A stretch of DNA of 7,762 bases from NCBI GenBank assembly GCA_003354225.1, contig PIVH01000122.1, positions 1-7,762 on the forward strand. The letters run 5' to 3'. This document shows, piece after piece, positions 1-6,700 of the stretch. Below the pieces are notes generated by a model that worked only from the letters and a program-made list of their open reading frames with translations, searched no databases and had not been told where the DNA came from. This DNA comes from Globobulimina sp. (lineage: Eukaryota; Foraminifera; Rotaliida). Within the stretch, counting starts at the first letter, position 1; every line of letters begins with the position of its first letter. The translations under genes and the position numbers were made by a program.

Positions 1-144
1 GTGAATAAGATAAATAAAATACACTTAGTCAACCATAACTTTAAAAATTGGAAGCTCCCCTTCATATATAAAACCAATAATAATATATTCAATAATGATA
101 AATTGTATACTGTTTATACAGAATTCGCGCAAACCCGCATTACT
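1..144 (+). other. Possible 5' leader, or N-terminal ORF1 sequence beginning outside the window
   Basis: These bases are in frame with ORF1 and lack a stop, but contain no in-frame ATG. The implied peptide is rich in Asn, Lys, Phe and Tyr and shows no motif. It may be a leader that is open by chance, or real coding sequence whose start is further left. The window cannot decide between these. No promoter motif is recognisable. Confidence 0.4.
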
Positions 145-3100
145 ATGTTGCCGAATGACTATGACAATAAAGCCAAAGTAAATCACATCAAGAACAATAC
201 CAACAACAGACCACAGCCAAATAAAATGAGAAATAAAGAGATTATTACGGTGAAAATCCAGTTGCAGCAATCCAAATTTCAGCGCGACACAATACCAATA
301 AATAAACAGAAAGTCTTTCATATTAAAGACACTTTCAATGCAGCCAACGAGGGAAGTATTACAGTGTCATTTGCAGACGTTGTTACTGTCCCAAATGTAC
401 CGCCGGTTTGGCAGAATATTGATGCGGTTTACAATATTAACACCATTAAACAAAATGGAGTGTTATATTTCAAACAAGATTGGGAACCGTATTATGATGA
501 AAAAGAGAATAAAAACGTTGCTGGACATATTGAGCCCGCGATGCCTCCATCGACAGCAAATACGTATACCAGAGGCGATACGTCCTTCCCTGCGATGCTT
601 GTTCGACACCCAAATTCATTAAAAAATACACAATATCCATCCCCGCAAAGATCCCGATATAATCAGCGAAGAAATAATAAAAAGACTCAGAAATTGCCAG
701 AAAAAAGACAACCAGACAGAAAAGCAGAAATTATTGCGGACCAATTAAAAAATATTAAAAAGACTGGAGCCTGTATTGACTATGAAATTAAAAATGAAGA
801 AATTTGGGATAAACGTTTTGAAAAAATCGATTTGAAGAAACAAGCGGCGAATTTAGAGGATTTTAGAGAAGTATGGAAATTAGAAAATGAATGCAATATC
901 AGCAATATGCGAATCTCGTCGAATTCGCTAAATATCTACTCCCCGACGTACAAATTCCAGAATCTAATAAGTGGACAGAATCCCGATTATCAGAAAGCGA
1001 TCCAAATTATTTATCAAAATGCAAGCACAGAACACCCGATTCACCGATTAGTTATACGCCATTTAATCCCATCAACGATAGTATTAAATGACAAAAGAAT
1101 GCTACATTTAGACCCGATCATTGGTTCTAGCACAGAATCAATGCTAATGGACCTTGATTGGGATGTCCCTTTCCCGAGATTTGAATATAATGAAATCGAA
1201 ATTAAATATATCAAAAAAAGTATCATATGGCGACCAGTCAATATGTGTTTATTTAATGTACCAATAACTATCTTAAATAATAATTCATTGAATCGCATCA
1301 TTACCAATACCATTAAAGACAATATCCATTCAACTTTTATTTTGTATACAATCCAAAGTGCGATGCGCAACGATTATGATATGATGAAAATTGATTACGT
1401 CCCGCTATTAACCGAATTAATTAAACCATATGAAATTAAAATGGAACGTCTCAAATTGGCGCAAATCGAGTTAGAAAAAGAGCGTTCTCGTCCAAGTCCG
1501 ATGAAAGAAGATACAAATAATAAACCAGAAACATTAAGTGATGACTCAGCAAACTCTGAATTATGGTTTGACGAATTAATAAATGATATTGATGGGCAAT
1601 TTGATAACATTAAGAAATTGATTAAAAAGTATGCGGTCAAAGCCGAAGATGTAAAATATACGAATATAATTAAAAACAGACAATGGTGCAAAAAAATGTT
1701 ATTCCAAATGAGTAATGAGACCGGATGTGAATTAGAAATGCCTCGATGGATAAAAGCGAGCAGTTGGAAGAGAATGATTGATTTTGTTGCAGCCGATGAA
1801 TGTATCCAAAGTATTGATAAACCATTTAAATCGGACTTATTATATGATGATCGAAACGTATTTATAACACCGATAACGATGAAAGGAATAAATCCGAAAT
1901 TAATTATTGGTGACGAAAAATTGAATTGTCCGGCGATGAAATTCCGATTTGGCGCAATTGATAAATATATGTTATTATTAAGAAGCAATTTATATTCTGA
2001 ATTTGTCGCAACAGCCCCAACGTGTGTATGCGGAAAGAAATTTACGACGCATTCTAAATGCCCGGAACTCACCAATTACATCAAAAAAAGAATAAATGCC
2101 ATCAAACAAAGATGCAAAAAAGGCAAAATCACTCAGAAACAGGCGGAGATTGAAATAAATAGAATTGTATCTGTCAAATGTATCAAATGCGGATTTTTTG
2201 GCCATTTTATAAACCAATGCAAATGTGACGAACCATCATGTTTATGCTGCTATAAATCGCGCCATATTCGGACTTTAAATATCTTGATTTGCTCCGATTC
2301 GTATAATTTAATAACTTTATTTGAGAAATTGGATATAATTATTATGCATTGGAAAGAGATTAATTTAGGAAAAATTGATCATTATAAATTAATTCATCAT
2401 ACATTGACAAATGATTTAGTGATATCGGAGTTATATAAAAGTGTGCAATTACCGGCGGCCAATCAAATTAATTTAAATTCAAACAATCAAATTAAAGGAG
2501 GAAACAAAAATAAATATAGTGATGCAGCCAAAGGCAATAATAATAATCGAAATAATCGTGAACAGAAAATGAAGCCAAAATCGACAAATAACAATAATAA
2601 CAATTCTGCGCCATCGAGATCGGATATATTGATTCCACCAGAGATCCTATCTTCGGCTGACGAACTCCTATTAAATCATGGTTTGATGGCGGAAGATTTT
2701 GACGATTCTCCAACGCAATTTATTGAATTTGATGAGACAAAGCAAATTGAATTAGTTCCAGAGACCAAAGCAGCCCATAAACAGAATAAAAACACCAATC
2801 AAAATACACCAACAACGCCAAATCCATACATTGATGATGGATTAATTGCAGCCATCAATAATGAAATATTTATAAGTGCACAGAATCAAGATTTTGCCAA
2901 TAACTTTGCACATTTAACCACAAAGAATCAACCAATCAATGCGAGCAATGTCCCCCTATCGGATGCTGAGATGTATTCTTTTAATGATCCGCCACAAATT
3001 GACGCCAATAACAATGTCCAGAAACCCCGTAAACCTCAACCATCCCAAACGTTACATACTGTCCAGATCTCCCCGAAAATGCCGAAATATGTCAAGCAAA

Positions 3101-3279
3101 GAAGCAAAGCCGCGGAGTCGTTCCGAGTCAATATACAAAATGATAAAATCCAGAAAGCCGCGACGCAAAATGTGACAAAGCATATATTGCCATTCAAAAA
3201 CAGACGACCAAAGAGAAAAGATAAAATCCAGAAAAAAAGAGCCTCCAAACTACCAACTAAACGCCAACAAACCAAATGA
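1..3279 (+). CDS. LINE ORF1 protein: large zinc-knuckle nucleic-acid-binding protein, 5' end uncertain
   Basis: ORF1 proteins bind the element RNA and form the retrotransposition particle with the ORF2 product. The frame is open from the left edge to TGA at 3277-3279 (1092 codons). Base 1 carries only GTG, so it is probably not the start. The first ATG is at 145 (residue 49, A at -3) and the next at 226 (residue 76, A at -3). Numbering from base 1, residues 675-687 form C-x-C-x6-H-x2-C, residues 727-740 are a canonical CX2CX4HX4C knuckle, and 747-764 hold CLCC, H755 and C764, a variant second knuckle. Residues 846-868 are Asn-rich and the last ~30 residues are strongly basic, suiting RNA binding or nuclear import. 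A charged helical stretch near 475-500 could be coiled coil. The 600 residues before the Cys/His cluster match no domain I recognise; no convincing RRM or PHD finger is visible. Even from ATG 145 it is 1044 aa, long for an ORF1. The role rests on the knuckle and its position before ORF2. Confidence 0.92.
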   Translation: MNKINKIHLVNHNFKNWKLPFIYKTNNNIFNNDKLYTVYTEFAQTRITMLPNDYDNKAKVNHIKNNTNNRPQPNKMRNKEIITVKIQLQQSKFQRDTIPINKQKVFHIKDTFNAANEGSITVSFADVVTVPNVPPVWQNIDAVYNINTIKQNGVLYFKQDWEPYYDEKENKNVAGHIEPAMPPSTANTYTRGDTSFPAMLVRHPNSLKNTQYPSPQRSRYNQRRNNKKTQKLPEKRQPDRKAEIIADQLKNIKKTGACIDYEIKNEEIWDKRFEKIDLKKQAANLEDFREVWKLENECNISNMRISSNSLNIYSPTYKFQNLISGQNPDYQKAIQIIYQNASTEHPIHRLVIRHLIPSTIVLNDKRMLHLDPIIGSSTESMLMDLDWDVPFPRFEYNEIEIKYIKKSIIWRPVNMCLFNVPITILNNNSLNRIITNTIKDNIHSTFILYTIQSAMRNDYDMMKIDYVPLLTELIKPYEIKMERLKLAQIELEKERSRPSPMKEDTNNKPETLSDDSANSELWFDELINDIDGQFDNIKKLIKKYAVKAEDVKYTNIIKNRQWCKKMLFQMSNETGCELEMPRWIKASSWKRMIDFVAADECIQSIDKPFKSDLLYDDRNVFITPITMKGINPKLIIGDEKLNCPAMKFRFGAIDKYMLLLRSNLYSEFVATAPTCVCGKKFTTHSKCPELTNYIKKRINAIKQRCKKGKITQKQAEIEINRIVSVKCIKCGFFGHFINQCKCDEPSCLCCYKSRHIRTLNILICSDSYNLITLFEKLDIIIMHWKEINLGKIDHYKLIHHTLTNDLVISELYKSVQLPAANQINLNSNNQIKGGNKNKYSDAAKGNNNNRNNREQKMKPKSTNNNNNNSAPSRSDILIPPEILSSADELLLNHGLMAEDFDDSPTQFIEFDETKQIELVPETKAAHKQNKNTNQNTPTTPNPYIDDGLIAAINNEIFISAQNQDFANNFAHLTTKNQPINASNVPLSDAEMYSFNDPPQIDANNNVQKPRKPQPSQTLHTVQISPKMPKYVKQRSKAAESFRVNIQNDKIQKAATQNVTKHILPFKNRRPKRKDKIQKKRASKLPTKRQQTK
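2533..2607 (+). repeat. Asn-codon (AAT/AAC) low-complexity tract in ORF1
   Basis: Two runs of AAT/AAC codons (residues 846-852, interrupted by one Arg, and 863-868) flank a short basic segment. They give an unstructured Asn-rich linker between the Cys/His region and the C-terminal part of ORF1. Trinucleotide runs of this kind are common in AT-rich eukaryotic genomes and tend to vary in length between copies. Confidence 0.8.
3142..3234 (+). repeat. Pair of 15-bp direct repeats in the basic tail of ORF1
   Basis: GATAAAATCCAGAAA occurs at 3142-3156 and again at 3220-3234, in the same frame, so both copies encode DKIQK (residues 1048-1052 and 1074-1078). They sit in the Lys/Arg-rich C-terminal tail. 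A small internal duplication, or selection for a repeated basic motif, could explain them. Confidence 0.6.
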
Positions 3280-3704
3280 TTAGAAAGTCAGTTATTTTTA
3301 TCAGGAAATTAGCAACCAACCAAGTCCCGATTTGTAATATATATATTAATTTATTTTATTTCTCTTTAATTATCTACTTAAGTTTCTTAGTTTTCTTATT
3401 AGTTTCATATAGTTTGTGCCCCTCTGTTAATAATGTGATTGATAATAATAAAGCCGGAGACCATTTTATTTTTACGGATTTACAATTTGAAATTTTATTT
3501 CATTGTAATCCGATAACAATAATAAAATACTCTACTTTCCCTTTTGTTTTTCTTTTTAAGCCCCCTAAAATTCTGCATTATCAAATAATAATTCAATTAC
3601 AATCCTGTACTTATTGTGGCACTAATTCTAACAACAAAAGTCTCTTCCAAAATAAAATAAAATACCCCTACAAAAGTCACAAAACAAAAAACGAAAATGG
3701 TTAA
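3276..3704 (+). CDS. Possible small ORF bridging ORF1 and ORF2, unrecognised, one predicted membrane segment
   Basis: A 142-codon frame begins at ATG 3276, overlapping the ORF1 stop as ATGA, and ends at TAA 3702-3704, eight bases inside ORF2. It therefore covers the whole inter-ORF spacer. The peptide starts with a basic stretch (R3, K4, R10, K11) followed by a hydrophobic run at about residues 22-47, like a signal anchor. The rest has no motif I know beyond a single CxxC (CTYC) near residue 111. The other two forward frames hit stops within about 35 bases of the ORF1 end. Against a real gene: the spacer is T-rich, which lowers stop frequency and yields Phe, Leu and Ile by itself, and LINEs of this type normally have no third ORF. 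It may be a true protein, a reinitiation device that carries ribosomes to ORF2, or chance. Confidence 0.3.
   Translation: MIRKSVIFIRKLATNQVPICNIYINLFYFSLIIYLSFLVFLLVSYSLCPSVNNVIDNNKAGDHFIFTDLQFEILFHCNPITIIKYSTFPFVFLFKPPKILHYQIIIQLQSCTYCGTNSNNKSLFQNKIKYPYKSHKTKNENG
3280..3696 (+). other. T-rich inter-ORF spacer
   Basis: These 417 bases separate ORF1 from ORF2. The + strand here is rich in T, with pyrimidine runs around 3346-3380 and 3530-3562, whereas both flanking ORFs are rich in A on this strand. A perfect 14-bp AT palindrome lies at 3335-3348. The last ~60 bases become A-rich up to the ORF2 start. No tRNA, promoter or classical structured element is recognisable. How ORF2 is translated across a gap of this length is unclear: internal entry, reinitiation through the overlapping small ORF and a separate transcript are all possible. 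Confidence 0.6.
3691..3700 (+). promoter_or_regulatory. ORF2 start context (Kozak-like)
   Basis: The ATG at 3697-3699 is preceded by AAA (A at -3) and followed by G at +4, a strong eukaryotic initiation context. It is the first ATG after the in-frame TAA at 3658-3660. It places the conserved endonuclease beginning (LQYNVNGM) at residues 7-14, the usual distance for LINE ORF2 proteins, which supports this start. Confidence 0.75.
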
Positions 3705-6700
3705 ATATAATATTTTACAATATAATGTAAATGGAATGATCAGCCCTACAAATCTATCACAAGAGAATAAATGTCGCAAAATTAACCAAATTCTTACGTC
3801 CAGACAAGTCGATTTCTTCCTAGTCCAAGAATGGAGTGCGACGCTGCGATATGCACTAACTCCGAATGACTCCAAATACATTGATAAAAACGACAAATCC
3901 CATCCACTTAAATTCCCTATCCAATTTTTCCCCAATTATAACGTCCATTATACGGGCACAGAAACTGCGATTCTGTATAGAAACACATTGACAGTGACCC
4001 CATTAAACTCCCCTTTAAATTATAACCGTAATAATAGAACGAAAAACTGCCATATATCTAGTGTAATATTACACAGTGGGGACCAAGATATAGGAATACA
4101 TTCTTTATATAACTGCCCCAGAAATCCGAACATTGATCAAATGTTTGACTATCCCCTGAATGTGGATAGAAATATAATTGCAGGAGATTTCAATATCCAT
4201 AATGTAATTTGGGGCAGTCACAAATCCACAAATGAGTCAAATAACTTTGTTGATGGTTTGAATCATATTGATTTACAAATTCTAAACATAACAAATCCAT
4301 CATACACACATATCCATAAATCCTACCAAACAAAATCATCCATTGATCTAACACTAATTTCCAATAAACTAAAGCATACAAATTGGACCATTCTCCATTC
4401 CCTATATGACCAAAATTGTTCCGACCACGTTCCCATTGCGACCTCCTTTGAAGTAGATAATGTTTTTGGTTTTAGTGAGACAAAAAAAACGTGGAACCTA
4501 TCAAATAACAAAAAATGGGAAAAATATACGGAAACTCTTGATAATAATATAAAAGATACTGTGTTTGATCAAAATCCAAACGCATACGCTGAACAACTAA
4601 CTTATCTCATCCTATACACTGCAGAACAGTCCATAGGATATAAATATTATTACCGTGGCCATAAACCATGGTGGAATAACAAGATAAAAAAACTAAAGAA
4701 AAAATGCAAACGTATCCGCCGCCGAATACAGAGAATGAAACGGAAAGCTAAACGGTATTCTACGGACTTTCATCTATATCCTAAATATAAGCGACTAAAA
4801 TTAGTATTGAATGTGCTACAATCTGCTAAATTGAAAGCGATACGAACAGCCAAATCCAAATATAACTCCCGAATAAATAAATATATACAAACTTGCAAAG
4901 ATTATGGCCGCCGTTTTTGGCGCACCATATCAAGCAATAAAACAAATGATACCAATACGAATAACATTCCTCCATTGAATTTTAAAAATAAAACTAATAT
5001 AATTGACCCCCATAAACAAGCCAAAGCATTACAAGAGGCAATGACTAGACCTCCAAAACCATTAACAAGTCCTATACATAATAAATGGCATAAATATGTG
5101 AATAAATTTGTCCCAAAATACCTAAAAAAACATAGAGAGTCTCCAACAAATAACCAGATGAAAATGCATAGCATTAAAAATGACAAAATAAAACAAAATA
5201 ATAACTCTGAAATCCAAGACCCTTCGCAAATTAATGTCAATATACCAATACAGAATAATGAATATAAAATACTTAATGACCCAATACTTAAATATGAGAT
5301 TCGATCAGTGATAAAAAATCTGGATACACATAAAGCGTATGGACCAGATAGAATCCATAACCAAATGATAAAACATGGAGGAGAGTCACTCATTGATTGC
5401 CTCATTCCCTTATTTAATAAATGTATGATCAAAGGAGTATTCCCAAGCTATTGGAATTTCTCCCACTTATTACCAATTCCAAAGCCCCACAAAGACCACA
5501 GCAACCCAAAAAACTACCGACCCATTGCGGTCTCTTCGTGTCTTGGGAGAGTTTTTGAGAAAATCTTAGCAAATAGACTCCAACATTTTTGTGTTACAAA
5601 CAAGATATTTGATAACTACCAGTGTGGTTTTCAAATAAATCGTTGCTGTGATGACGTGCTAACAACATTTATAACTGACATACAAACTTCATTCGATATG
5701 GTCAGCGATACTGACGTTGTTTTCACAGACTTTGCAAAAGCTTATGACAGTGTATGGCATAATGGATTGTTATACAAATTAATTAAAAATAACATAAAAG
5801 GAAATATATTAAATGTTCTTGCTTCCTTCATACAAACAAGGTATACAAAAGTCATTGCGAAAAAAGCTGAGTCTAATTGGGTGGCTCAACCAATTGGTGT
5901 CCCACAAGGCTCTGCTCTATCCCCTATCCTATACATCCTATTTACAAATGATTTCCAAATAAAGTATCCAAACTATGTCCATTTTGCGTGTTTTGCGGAC
6001 GACACTGCTTTCTGGACAAGCCCTGGTTCAAAGGACCCACTCCGATACAAATTCCTTCAGTCTGAATTGAACAATTTTGGTAATTGGTGTGAAAAATGGC
6101 AATTAATGATTAATCCGTCCAAATGCCTCTCCATGAACTTCTCACATAGTAATCCTATCAAATACTATCCTAATTTTAAAGATAAACTTGATCCAAATAC
6201 AAATAAAAAAACCCGTATCAGTAAATATGTAATAAACTCCATTCCAATAAAATATGAAAAATCAGCCAGATATCTGGGCCTTTGGTTTGATGAACGACTT
6301 AATTTTCATGCCCATTTCGCCAAAATAAGAGCAAAATCCATGCGAAGTTATTGGAGATTATATTTTACCATGAAATCTGGTGTCAAATTATCCCCTTTAT
6401 CCATTGCAATATTATATAAATCTTTAGCTCGATCCAGAATTGAATACGGTTTATCCCATTATTTCCCATACGATTCCAATAACTTATTAACAATCCTCCA
6501 AAATAAATTCCTCCGACTAGCAATTCCATGCAGATTAGACTCACCAATGGATATTAGCCAATTCCTCCTAAAAATAGAACCAATACAACATAGAGCCCAT
6601 TATTTAACAATGCGACAATTGGCTCGAGCATACTATAATAATTCGTACCATCCATTAAATAAAACGTATAAATCCCTGAATAAGTATATGCAAACAATAA

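Noticed and set aside
338-622. Second forward frame of 94 codons inside ORF1
   Set aside because: It is an out-of-frame shadow of ORF1 with no recognisable motif or start context. The other short forward frames in ORF1 (891-1091, 2939-3175) were dropped for the same reason.
1395-2075. Antisense open frame of 226 codons within ORF1
   Set aside because: It lies wholly opposite the well-supported ORF1. Its hydrophobic composition is what the complement of Asn/Lys/Ile codons gives, and no motif is visible.
3517-3665. AATAAA-like polyadenylation signals in the spacer
   Set aside because: Such hexamers are expected by chance in sequence this AT-rich and also occur inside both ORFs, so they carry no evidence of a transcript end.
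3277-3696. ORF1-ORF2 fusion by stop readthrough or a simple frameshift
   Set aside because: ORF1 and ORF2 share a frame, but that frame has further stops in the spacer (for example TAG at 3310-3312 and TAA at 3658-3660). One readthrough would not join them, and there is no clear slippery site at the ORF1 end.
4902-5432. Antisense open frame of 176 codons resembling a membrane protein
   Set aside because: It is opposite the ORF2 linker and start of the RT domain. The apparent membrane segments are the reverse complement of Asn/Lys-rich coding sequence.
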